Below, in pieces: positions 34,350-45,448 of a DNA stretch of 64,000 nt. Positions within the stretch are counted from its first letter, which is position 1. Each line of letters starts with the position of its first letter. The notes under the pieces were generated by a model. The model made no database searches. It was not told where the DNA came from and worked only from the letters and a program-made list of their open reading frames with translations. The DNA is from Macquaria australasica (Eukaryota > Chordata > Actinopteri > Centrarchiformes > Percichthyidae): NCBI GenBank assembly GCA_005408345.1, contig SEMN01000064.1:558001-622000 (forward strand), given 5' to 3'. The position numbers were made by a program, and so were the translations under genes.

Positions 34350-37300
34350 ATGCTGCTCGCACTTGTTTTATTTTTGTTTGTATCTTCAGTAGAGATTGTC
34401 TCAGGGGCAGGTACGTTCTCTAAGGAATAACAACAAATTAATTGATTAGAATTCTGTAAAATTAGACAAATTTGAACAATTGAATTCAGTGTACACAGGC
34501 GTCAAATATTATTCAGCTAATGGCAAAAGTGTTTGGGCTTGTTTGGGAATTATTCCTCAGCTGCAGGCTTGTATTTCTTCTTGCTGTTTTTTATTTTCTA
34601 ATAAATGACTGAATGAATTTCAAACCTGTTTTTGTAGATTGGTGCTACCAGTCCCAAGTTACATGCAATAACACCTGCCCAGGTAAACCTCAAGACAAGC
34701 CACTGACATTAACAGTTAAAACAAAAGAAGAAAATATGAAGTAGTGGAGTTACTTTTTTTTTTTCATCTTCTTGCCTTCACAGGTCCAGAGGCATGGGAA
34801 AAGGTTGCACAGCACTGTAGTGGCAGAGCTCAGTCTCCAGTTAACATTGTTACAAGGAGAATGCTACCAGATGAACGTCTCACTCCTTTTCACTTCATTG
34901 GCTATCAAGACACTTTTCATGGTCGCCTTATAAACAGCGGTTACAGTGGTAAGTCTTTATGATAATTGCAGTTTTATTTGAAAAAGAAGATTTGGTAAAA
35001 CAACAGTGCTTCTGAGTGATTTAAATCAGCTAGACTAAACTGGCTGTAAAATAGTCATAAGACAATTACCACAGATGTAAACCACTGAGATAATGATCTT
35101 ATATGGCATAAGAGGTGGGAAAAAGATAATAATAGTGAAAGAAAAATTGTTCTGCAGAGCCATGTCCTCTGGTATCATAAAAAAATGACTCTACCAAAAT
35201 ATCAAATGTGCAAAAGCCAAGATACTTGAGCCCAAAGAAGCTGCAAAACATTGATAATCTTTTAAAATTTCCACTATAGACAAATCCAAAAAGGTCCTTT
35301 GTAATCTTCACCAGATGATGTTTGCCTGAGTTTTGAAATGATGACTTGAATGTTTTTCTAGTCGCAATGAATTTGCCCTCCAGTATAAGGATCAAAGGAG
35401 GCAATCTGGCTGTACCATACAAGGCATACGAACTTCACCTGCATTGGGGCAAAGATGGAGTACCGGGGTCTGAACATATGATTGATGGAGAACAATTTCC
35501 AATGGAGGTGAGAAATGGGGATGGAAGTGTGTTGTAATCAGCACTACATGTGATATAGTCATTTTGTGTACTGTATTCATATAAATGAAATATTTTATGC
35601 CACCTACAGATGCATATTGTCCACATAAAAGAAGAATACGACTCTTTATCCGAGGCTGTAAGAGACCGCACAGGCCTGGCTGTTCTTGGATTTTTCTTTC
35701 AGGTGATTTTATTTGTTTATCTTGCAACAAAAAAGTGGGGATCAGCTTAAAATTGAAGTTTGATATGAGTAGGATGAAAATAGGTGCCATATGAAAGGTC
35801 CAAAAAATCAATTATTGGGAAATTAAAGTTATGCACTGAATCTGAAGGTGATAAAAATTACATTTTCTTCCAACTGGATATTTGTTGTTCTGGACTATAG
35901 CATTCTTCTTATGAAAATGTAGTCAAGGTGTCAAAGACATGCGCTCAATAATTACAAAGATTTAATTTCATAGATGCCAGGTTGATTCCAAAGTAAACAC
36001 AAAATCAAAGATTTCAGTTAGATTTGATCAACTGGCATCATAATTTTGCAATGAATTTGTCCAGAGATACCATCAACAATGATCTCGATTTTGTCAAATT
36101 TAAAAAAACAAAAAACAAATAAAGGGCCCTAGAATCGCGCCTTGAGGTACACCCAAAAATAGTTTTACAAAAGAAACATTGTAAAACAAAGCATTCACCT
36201 GAATTTGCAATCAGTTAATAAATAACTTTACAAAGGGCAGTTTTAATTTTGTGATAATTGAGAAAAACTGAATGAATGTTTTGGAAAAGGCATCCTCTAG
36301 GGCATAACCACGCATTCTTTGGGGGGGGCTCGTGTCCCCCCAATACTGAGAAACTACCAATCTGCCCCAATATACAGTAGAAAATATGTTAAATATGTCT
36401 TGCTTTTATGAACCCTGTCAACGGATCTGTTTCTTTGTATTTGATACCCCCCCCCCCTCAACTTTGTGAACTGTTACTACTGTACATTGTACACTGTTCT
36501 TTATACACTTACTATACAGCTAGCTAAACAGCAGGATTACATTAAAGTAAATAAAACTAGTAATACAAGCAGAATATTCAGTGTATCAAATTTAAATGAT
36601 CATCAAGGTCATCAGTCATTGATCTTCAGGTAAAATAATGATATGTGGTCACACGGCAGGCAGCACAGAGAGACAGGGAGGGAGAGACATGCTGGAAGCA
36701 GAGGTCAGACCGGGACATGCTCTGGAGATACAGATGATCAGGTGTGAAAGTGGAATATGAACTATAATGCAGTTTAGTAGAGCACATAGACAGTAAGTGT
36801 GAGAATCCAGCTAAACAGGTAGCTTAGTAAGGCACTACAGGTAAATGCGTCTTGTGTGTGAATGATTGTGGTTGCATGTGGAGCAATACTCCCATCTTAA
36901 TTAGATTAAGACATGGGTGGACAAGTGTGGAAGAAGTTGCTTGTTTTAGCTTGTAAAACAGTGAACAGTAAGCAACTGACCAAAACAAAATGAAGTGGAG
37001 GGGCAGCCACTATCTCAGAGAACTCAGACTATTCCTTTAAATGTGAATTCAAATCATCAATGTGGTCCTCAAAACTATGGTCTAAATGTGCAAATTTTCA
37101 TATAGAAATATCATAGAATTGTGGGAAATGCACCTTTAAAAAAATGTAGACCCCCCCCCCTCCCCCCCAATGTCTACACCATGGTTATACCCTTGGGCAT
37201 CCTCAAAACCTTTGTAGATCAAAAGAGCAATAAACCTTTAACAAGGTTAGTAAAACTCTATATTCTATTATATGCTATTGCGTAAAAAGTACAAAAGTTT

Positions 37301-39765
37301 CAGGACGGGAACATAAATTCTTCAATAAACTTTATTGTTCCAACGCGCTTCAGAGAACTGTCTACGTCATCAGCACACACAAAGCACCAATTTACCATCC
37401 AGAGCCTTCTCTAATTTGTCATCTTTCCAGGGACTGATGAAAAGCCCTGTGCAATTTAAGCAGCAGCATCTAAGTGAATCAAAACATGTTGTCCCAACTT
37501 TTACAAAAATGTGATTTCAGCTTGCTAAGTAACTTGAACATTTTATTCTTTCATTTCAGGAGTCAGAGATTGCAAATAAGAAATATGATCCCTTTATTAA
37601 TGCTCTGAAATATATCAGACAACCTGGTAAGTCATATCTGCTGACGTGGAAAAATCAGATAATTGTGCTTCATTATCTTCCAGCCACATTGTCTCTAGGG
37701 TCCTAAATGTGGTGCTGATTGTTCCAGTGTTAGGCTAAAGTGCAATTGTTTTGAGATAACACGTCATAAAACACCTTTTCTTACATCCAACAATAAATCA
37801 CTTAGAACAATAAGTTGTCACCTTGAACCTATTTATTGTTTAATAATATATTTCTTGCTAACTTCATCATCTTAATATTTTATAAAACCAGGCAACAGCA
37901 CGACACTGAAGGGTGTGTCCCTGGAAATGCTTATTCCTCCTCAGGAGAATATGACCAAGTACTTTCGCTACGATGGCTCCCTCACTACACCTAACTGTAC
38001 TGAAGCTGTTGTCTGGAGTCTGTTTGAGAACAGTGTTCCTCTCAGCAGGCAACAGGTAATTATTGTCACAATACTGTATCATTTACCTAGAGGAGGAAAG
38101 TAACTAATCACGTTTACTGAAGTATAAAATGGAGGCGGTGGTACTTTATTCTTTTACTCCACTTGAACAGAAAACAAATAAGACAACTGTTCTTTACAAT
38201 GCAGATTCAGGTTTTACATTTAACATGAGAAAAACTCACTATATCCCAGTTGTCGAGTAAAAATCTTGTATCTCCAGAATATAAACTTATCAGACTAACA
38301 GCCTGGTTTTATTTTCATTATCATTATCTGAAATGTTTGCAATCCCCCAAAACTGGAGATACAAGGCTTTCATGTAGATTTTGTTTTTGGCCATTTAGGG
38401 GCAGTGTTACAGGTTATAAACCAAGCCCCCAGGAAGAGTGCCAGGCTTTGAAGCCAATTTGACATAGTGGCCAAACCGTGTAATTACAACTTCTGGGTCC
38501 GTCACGTGATGCACACTGGCCCCAAGAGACTTTTTCCCATAGGCTTACATTGGGAAAGAGACGTCTGTAAATCAGCGGATAATTTTTTTTTGAGGTACAA
38601 CAACTAGCCAGTACGAACACTTAAACAGCCCTTATTTAAATCATTATGTCCTAAAAGTTGTAAAATGCATAAATAGCCGAATCCAGAGTTATAGAGTCAC
38701 TGCCATTCATGTGAGTGAGCCTGAGACGGACCGGTTGGGAGGCGGGGCTAAAGGAAGTGCTATTGCGCTTGCTCCGAGACCCATGAGACCTAGCGGTTTG
38801 GAGGCGGGGTTAAAGGAAAAGCTAGCGCGCTTGCTCTATGGGCCAAGAATTCGGAAGCTATGTGGAAGATCTGGGTAATTTTATTCCCGGGAAGTCAAAC
38901 TTTTTTGGCTTCATGCGCCACTGAGCAGCTTTCATAGGAATGAACGGGGCCCCCGCCTCCAACGCTGTATCCAGTTCTCTTTATACATCCATGTTATAAA
39001 CACAACATTGACATACAAATAAATGGCAGCTTAATGCATGTTGTCCAGTGCTGAGACAGCATGATACAATGAGTAAAAACACGAAGCTACAACCTTATAA
39101 AGTTGATATGGTGAACACGTTACTTATTTACACATCCAGCAGACACGGAGCAACATTATCATTCGTTTGGAGTTGTGTTTCTGGCCACCTGGTGAATCCA
39201 AATCCAATATTCACGCTCATTTTAGCTCTGTTTTTGGTCTCCACCAACTCCTGAGGGACTCCTGCCTCTTTCGCTGATAAATGCTCCACTATGTTCACCA
39301 GCCGGTCGCTGACTTTGTCCGTGTGTTGTTTGGAAAGATGCTAAAATGCTCTGTAGAGCTGAGGGGAACTGGGATGATAATTCTCTGCGAGGTTATCAAT
39401 GTAGTAATTTGGTCCATTGTTAATATGAAGATAGTGATTAGAAAACCGATTAAAAAGTAAATAATTTGAGTAGCCTACCCCTTCTACCACTGCATCCACC
39501 TTGTGTATTTATCGAATTATCCATTTTATCACCCTGCAGAGTACTTTTTCACCTGTCTGTTGTGATTTCCTCTTTGTTACAGCTCGCTGCATTCTCCCAG
39601 CTTCAGTTTCCCGATGGCAAGAACATGGTCAAAACCTACAGACCAGTGCAGCCCTTGAATGGACGGCAGGTGTATTACTCCGGAGGCCATGTTGCTGTGG
39701 TCAGCACTGTGTTACTCGTCATGTCAGTGCTGGTATCCAGTGCGCTCTCCCTGCACACTACATAA
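34350..39765 (+). CDS. ca4: Carbonic anhydrase IV, GPI-anchored type
   Basis: Exons 34350-34410, 34638-34682, 34784-34948, 35362-35507, 35610-35702, 37560-37626, 37892-38055, 39583-39765; 924 nt, 307 aa. Signal peptide is residues 1 to about 20. Zinc ligands are His116, His118 (ELHLHWG) and His141 (EMHIVH). Thr224 lies in SLTTPNC. CA4-type disulphide partners are visible (Cys23/Cys34 or Cys30, and Cys47/Cys228). The C-terminal hydrophobic tail (about 283-303) follows a small-residue site (SGG, 280-282), as expected for GPI anchoring. N-glycosylation motifs are NNT, NST, NMT and NCT. The enzyme hydrates CO2 outside the cell, for example in gill, kidney or vascular membranes. The proton-shuttle position (His64 in CA2 numbering) is Tyr89 here. 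Start: the ATG at 34350 begins a clean signal peptide; the longer in-frame upstream frame is ignored. It is a teleost ca4 paralogue; which one is not determined. Confidence 0.92.
36289..37203. mobile_element. hAT-like element with 8-bp target duplication, ca4 intron
   Basis: GGCATCCT at 36289-36296 and again at 37196-37203 is an 8-bp direct repeat. Between them the 899-bp element starts 'ctagggcataacca' and ends 'tggttatacccttg', inverted repeats of each other with long G/C runs just inside ('ggggggggctcg' and 'acccccccccc'). Length and target size fit a non-autonomous hAT transposon. No transposase frame remains. Confidence 0.7.
38380..39340. repeat. Repeat family X copy 3, split by an insertion
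   Basis: The left piece is 38380-38421 ('ttggccatttaggggcagtg'). The right piece is 39002-39340 ('acggagcaacattatcattc', 'tttttggtctccaccaactc', 'atgctccactatgttcacca'). The two join exactly when the 572-bp hAT-like element between them is removed. Confidence 0.7.
38414..39001. mobile_element. Nested hAT-like element with target duplication TTATAAAC
   Basis: TTATAAAC occurs at 38414-38421 and 38994-39001. The 572-bp element between starts 'caagcccccagg' and ends 'tatacatccatg'. It is inserted into repeat family X copy 3. Inside, about 38714-38836, is a short tandem duplication around 'gaggcggggctaaagga' and 'gaggcggggttaaagga'. Confidence 0.7.
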
Positions 39766-40190
39766 TGAAAGCTCTGTTGAATTTTCTCAACCTTTATGTT
39801 TAAAACTGCTGTCTATGTCCATTGATGATTGTCAAATACATGAAATATAATGTACTGTATATTTAAAAGTAAATTATGTGTAAATCTACTGTGTGTGACT
39901 TTCTGTGTAGGTACAAAGACAACCTCATACCTCTGCATGTGTTGTTCTATATCAAATATAAATTGTATATTTAAGTTGTAGATTTAGCATCTGAACATCT
40001 CATAATTTGTATCATTTTTGATTTCCACAACAAACTGCACTGAAGACAATATTGATCAATTGTGTTCACTTTTGATTGCAAAGTTACCTCCCAGAGCAAT
40101 TTACAGACTAGAGGACTGATAGTTGATATTGGTTTACTGTCTGTCGCGGTTCTGACTTTGGTACGCACGGTTTCGTCTCAGCAGTTAATG

Positions 40191-40200
40191 AATAAATAAA
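40191..40200 (+). terminator. ca4: Polyadenylation signals of ca4
   Basis: Two overlapping AATAAA signals 426-435 bp after the stop, in otherwise ordinary 3' UTR sequence. Confidence 0.6.
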
Positions 40201-40296
40201 GTATAAGTTTGATTCCTGATTTGTATGAACAATTTTTGGGGCCGTTTTAAGGGCAAGTTGTTCTCTTCAGTTACAGAGATGTTGTGATATTAAGTT

Positions 40297-41240
40297 GTAC
40301 ATGCTGTTATTTCTTTCCTGCTTGGATTACTGTAATGCACTTTACACCGGTATCAGTCAGAGCTCCGTCCACTGGCTCCAATTGCACTAAAAAAACGCCA
40401 ACTTATATTCTTTAGCATAAATAATTATTATTAATTAGTCTCTTGCTTAAACCAAAGTGAGTCCTGCTAACTTCATCAAATTAAGTTATTTAGTAACATT
40501 GTTAGCTCATTCACACATACTTGCATGCATGATTTGCATTGAGGTTAAAATTCTCCAGAAAATCTTTTTCTGATACAAAAAAAGTTACACGATTGAGGCC
40601 GTTATGTCTTTTTATACACGTGTCTCTGAGGAGTCAGATGGTCGTCTCTCTGATCAAAATTACAACTATGCAAACCATGATAAAGATGCACTTCAGACAC
40701 TTCTTGTATTCTTATTGTGTTAGGCACTTGAGTCATCTGGGTCACAATGTGGAACATTGTTCCTTGACTTGTTGTGACTGCTGGCAGTACAGCAAAAGTA
40801 ATAAAAATTTATATGAATATAATCTCATTTGAAAGCATGGAATTTCTAGTGGGTACAGCACACATATTTGAGTTAATTTAAGTAAATTTAGTAAAGTAAC
40901 AAGTAAAATTCCAGAGTTGTGATTATGTAAAATAATATGTCACTCTAACCTGAAGTATATGTAAGTTAACAGAAGTAAACATTCCAAGTTGGATAAACTC
41001 AAAGTCTAAGCTTAAAGTTAAATTGCCTAACTCAAAAAATATTTGAAGTTTGTTGCCTTGAATTTTGGAGCTTTCTCAGTTTTTCTTTTTTACTGTGCAA
41101 AATGCTGTTGCTCTAATTATAACTGGCATTAAGACATTCAAACATACATAACTCCTGTCTTTGCCAACTTACATTGCCTCCCTGTCAGGTTCTGCTTTCA
41201 TTTTAAAGGCCCTGAAAACCTATTTTTTCAATCAGCTTCT
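40297..41240 (+). pseudogene. LINE (L2-like) 3' relic, broken
   Basis: About 40310-40390 reads 'LDYCNALYTGISQSS', the familiar post-RT segment of fish L2-type elements. About 41095-41180 reads 'QNAVALIITGIKTF' and then 'LPTYIASLSG', corresponding to 'QNAAARxLTxxxx' and 'LxWLPV'. About 700 bp of unrelated AT-rich DNA separates the two. The copy is old and non-functional. Confidence 0.6.
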
Positions 41241-43215
41241 GACTATCAGTGACGGGGTCCTGCATGAACACACAACTGTGTTCCAAAGTTTGAAACGTTT
41301 TGGTTGTTTCACAAAAGAGATTTCTGTATTTCTGTTTTTCTCTGTGCTTTTCTCACTGGTTTGAAGTGAGCGGGGCTCAGTTGGAAAAACGTGATGTCAC
41401 ATACTTCCACGCGTCAATCAGCACTGTCAGTCAAATCTAATCAAACCACATCCACACATTCCTGATGAAGCAGATCATCTGAGTTTTTGAGTGTTAAACT
41501 TTAAATAAATAAAACCCAAGGATGCTTTTTCCCCCCAAACTTTAACTTTGATTGTCGTTTATTTAGTCATGAATTTTTGCTCCACACTATAGCTGGATTT
41601 TTGTAAGTGTCACCTCCAGTAACATCCACTAAGTGGCAGCACTGACCAAGTCTGAATGGCTGTTTGGATTCTGCATGTGTTCAACTCAGGGCTGCACGGC
41701 TGCAAATTGTACATGCAGGGTTAAAAAAACAAAAAGAATATCCTGAATCCTGAATATCCTCAAACTTTTTATTTATATCTTTAGGAGTCCTGGGGGAAGT
41801 TTCATTTGGTGACTTGCTAACAAACCCACAGCCATGATGTAATGAGAAAGTTATGATGACTGAGATGTTTGACTGGACAGAAACAGGAATGGTGGCTTTT
41901 TGTGGTATGTGTGTGCACATACATTGCTGTCCACGATTATAACTATGATAACTATATAATTATAGTTCATTTTAGTACTCCCAAAGACATTTTTTGATTG
42001 AATGAACAATTTCAAAGTAAAGGTACATTCACAGCTACCATTATACAGCAGAAGATTACTTCCCTGTGTGAGATCAATCATCATAGGTAAAACATAATTC
42101 AATCAGTCGTAAGCAGCGATCTGGGAGGATAATACCTACTAGTGTCATTAGATGCTGCGCTTGTTTTGGGCACCCTGACGCTATCTATATCACCCTAAGG
42201 ACTCGAGGAGATCACTTTGGATATAATCCCATGTTGCACAGGAATAGATGTCTGATGCAAGCACATCCTCTAGCGCAACAGTGCTGAGATAATCTGCAGG
42301 ATGCACAGTCATGCTCGCCTGCTGTAGAGGTTCATTCCTTGTTTTCTTGGACACATGTGGACTGGGCCTTTATGTGTGTGTGCATGTGTTGTCTGGCTTT
42401 TAGCATCTGATTCATTGCAGCAGATTAAACTTTCTGTCATTTCCTGTATTTGCAACCTGATTTTCTTTTCATCTGCTACCTAACTGCTTTTCTTCTTTTT
42501 TTTCTTCTCACTTGGACACGGTTTGTGCACGCCACCCATCCCCCACTTCCTCTTATTTCACTTGGTGTGACTCTGAGGTTTGGGTTGTCGTGACAACGGA
42601 GGACACAGGCCCGTCTCTATTCTATTTGCGAAGTTTCTGTTGTTGCAAGCATATTGCACATTTGCTGCTGGGATAGGGAAGAGCCTTGCACCACCAACCC
42701 CCACCCACACCTTGTCACAAACATGCAGGCGTGAATGAGTTCTCAGAAATATAAAGGAGATATGAATCTCTTCCTGTAATCTACACAGAAGAATTCGGAC
42801 TGTAAAATATGACATATTTGACAGTGCTGAGGAGCACCATACTCCCTTTGCGGACATAAACATTTAACATCTCCAAAATTAGCTCACTCAGTCTATAAGT
42901 CTGCTAAGAATCTTTCATTTACTTTGATCTTTTATCATTATGTTGCTATTTCAGTCAAAGCATACACTTCGATGCTGCATCAGTAAAGAGTATTTTGTCC
43001 TCCTGAGATAACTGGTACACATCCACATTAATTAATAATTGGATCGATATCTATCTGCTTTAGTGTCTGACTTCTTTGTTAATAGCAGGTGTCGCCTCGT
43101 AACTGTATGTCCTTAAAAGGGATGAGCTCATGCTTGGCAGCAGCAGTGCAGTCTGCCAGGGCTTCGTGGGCGTAGGCTTTGAATTTTGAGTGTGTGTATG
43201 TGTGTGTGTGTGTGC
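41240..43215. other. Intergenic, nothing recognised
   Basis: No exon, RNA hairpin or clear repeat is identified. Minus-strand frames at 41681-42102 and 42558-42863 show no family motifs and no splice partners. Confidence 0.4.
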
Positions 43216-43638
43216 AGATGTGGAAAGTAACTAAATACATTTCCTAAATTTTGAGTTAAATTCTGAGGAACTGTTACATTGAGTGTTTCTAGGTTGTGAA
43301 ACTTTGTTTTTCCACTGTACTACATTTATCTGATGGCTACAGTTACTTTACTGAGAGATTGTACATGCAAAATATATAATACTCTGAAATATAATGAATT
43401 GTTAGAATCACTCAACAAATGTATATGAAGTAGTTGGCCCTATAACCGCCTGCTCCAGGTGATAGGTCATAGATACATAGGCTACAGGGTCATACATACA
43501 ATAAATTAAAAAATCTCCTAAATGAATTATTTCTCAGAAACATGAAAACATTTTATGTCACAACAAATAATTCTTTACTTTAACTAAAGAAACATGTTCA
43601 CATACTTAAGTACACATTTCAAATACTATTCCCACCAC
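43216..43638. mobile_element. Ac-like MITE upstream of mir-142
   Basis: The left end 'cagatgtggaaagtaactaa' and right end 'aatactattcccaccactg' are inverted repeats of the family seen at 6701-7242. It is followed by TG-rich low-complexity DNA to about 43742. Confidence 0.65.
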
Positions 43639-44181
43639 TGTTTGTGTGCGTGCATGCATGAGCATGTGCACATCTGCATACACTTCTCTGCATGTATGGT
43701 TTGTGTGTGTGCGGACGTGTGTGTGTGTCTGTGTGTGTGTGACTGTTAGAGCTTTTCCTGTGCTAACCACGTGGCTCAAACAGGGTTAATAAAAGATCTC
43801 GTTCACTTCTGGGTTTTCTTTCTTCTTCGGAGCCCAAACGCTGGTAAGACCCTGACAGCAAGTTACTTTATTTAAAAATCTGATGGTCGCTGCTTTCTAT
43901 TTGTTGTATCTTTTCAATTAAAATACTCTAAAATATACAGGAATTACCTTACTTTACTGTTTGCTTTATGTCTCATTAATGTTCTATATTAGCATCATTT
44001 TAAGCAACATTACTGTCAAATGCTGTGAGTGCAACTGATAACAAACTGTTTTCATGTTTCTCAGGTATACAATTGTGTTGATGATGATGTTAATGTTGTT
44101 GTGTCGAATTTAATTTGTGAAAACTTGCCTTTACTCAACCCGTCGTGTCTTTGCGGTGGAGCGACCAGAAGCTACTGATGT

Positions 44182-44267
44182 ACAGTATTGTCACCCATAA
44201 AGTAGAAAGCACTACTAAACTTCTCTACACAGTGTAGTGTTTCCTACTTTATGGATGAGTATACTGT
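44182..44267 (+). ncRNA. mir142: microRNA mir-142 precursor
   Basis: The 86-nt segment folds as a hairpin: 'acagtat' at the left base pairs with 'atactgt' at the right base. The 5p arm at 44196-44216 (seed 'ataaagt') and 3p arm at 44233-44255 (seed 'gtagtgt') match the vertebrate miR-142-5p and miR-142-3p sequences as I know them, without visible difference. The loop between them differs from mammals, as expected. miR-142 is a blood-cell-specific microRNA needed for haematopoietic lineages. MIR142 lies beside TSPOAP1 in mammals, and here a TSPOAP1-like SH3 gene starts about 1.2 kb away on the opposite strand. Confidence 0.96.
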
Positions 44268-45159
44268 TGGCTGCGGAGAAATGTAAAAGAAGAAACCAAC
44301 TGACTGTGTGAAAGATTTTAAAACTTGTAGGCCCGTCCTGACATCCTGCTGAATTTCTCTGTTACTTTTGTCAGTTAATTTAGTTTTGTGCTCATTTATT
44401 ACAAATTGATAGGAGAATGGCAAATGTGAAAACCCATCAGATTAGAAAAGTATTGAAATGAACATAGCAAAATCATATATCAGTACAAACAAGTACCTTA
44501 GATATATAGATAAAAGACAGCAGGTAAGCATTGTACAAAGTCAAGATAGTTTATTTTCAGTTTCTGCTTTACAGTTCTTGCATTGATAACAAGATTACAA
44601 CTTAATCATTTCCTCAAAAACAAAAAAAAATATTTTCTCCTAATTTCTCCATATGAAAAAAAACTATGAGCCATTTATAGAAAATATATAACAGGGTATA
44701 AGGCAAATATGGACATACTATATTAATACACTCTGGTCTGCAAAAAGACTAAGCGTATTATTAAGGCTAAAATAATCTATCCATTGCCATCAGGTATGAT
44801 TGAAATAATTACAACTTGTGAAAGGGCACAAAGTAGAAGAAAAATGATATAAAGTGAGTTAAAGATCTTCCCTGGTTAATTTCTTTTACATAGTTTTTGA
44901 TTTTTAAAGTATACATGATTTGTAATTTTCTGTATTTCTTTTTCACCAAATGATTTGTAATTTTTGTTCAAATTTTTCAATAAATGAATTATCTGACAAT
45001 TGTATGACGAGAACTCATTTCACTTGGCAGCATCCTGATCAATACTGGTAGTACTGGGTTAATTTAGTTGCTTATTTGCACAGACTCTCACTGATTTGCA
45101 ATCTAAATAAAAAATGTGTTTTTGACGGATAAAGTTGTCCATTTAACAATCTTTTTTTT

Positions 45160-45355
45160 AAAGATTTTTTTGGGGAATTTTTTTTTATTTGTTTGCCTTT
45201 TTATTAGATAGTGACAGCTGAAGAGAGACAGGAAAGGCGGGAAAGAGAGAGAGAGGGGATGACATGCAGCCAAGGACCCGGGCTGGAGTCGAACCCGGGC
45301 CGCTGTGGTAAGGACCCAGCCTTAGTATATGGTACATGCTCTACCAGGTGCCCTC
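45160..45355 (-). repeat. tRNA-derived SINE
   Basis: Read on the minus strand it begins 'cacctggtagagcatgtacc' (box A-like) and contains 'cccgggttcgactccagccc' (box B GGTTCGACTCC). A SINE body with 'ctgcatgtcatcccctctct' and 'ctgtctctcttcagctgtca' follows and it ends in an A/T-rich tail. It lies just downstream of the last exon of the two-SH3 gene. Confidence 0.8.
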
Positions 45356-45448
45356 ATTTAGCAGTTTTTTATAAAAACTGCTGATCTCTCACTGTGTCTG
45401 AGACTTGGCATTTGTAGCAAACATCCTACTGTAGTGTGCCGTTTTCTT

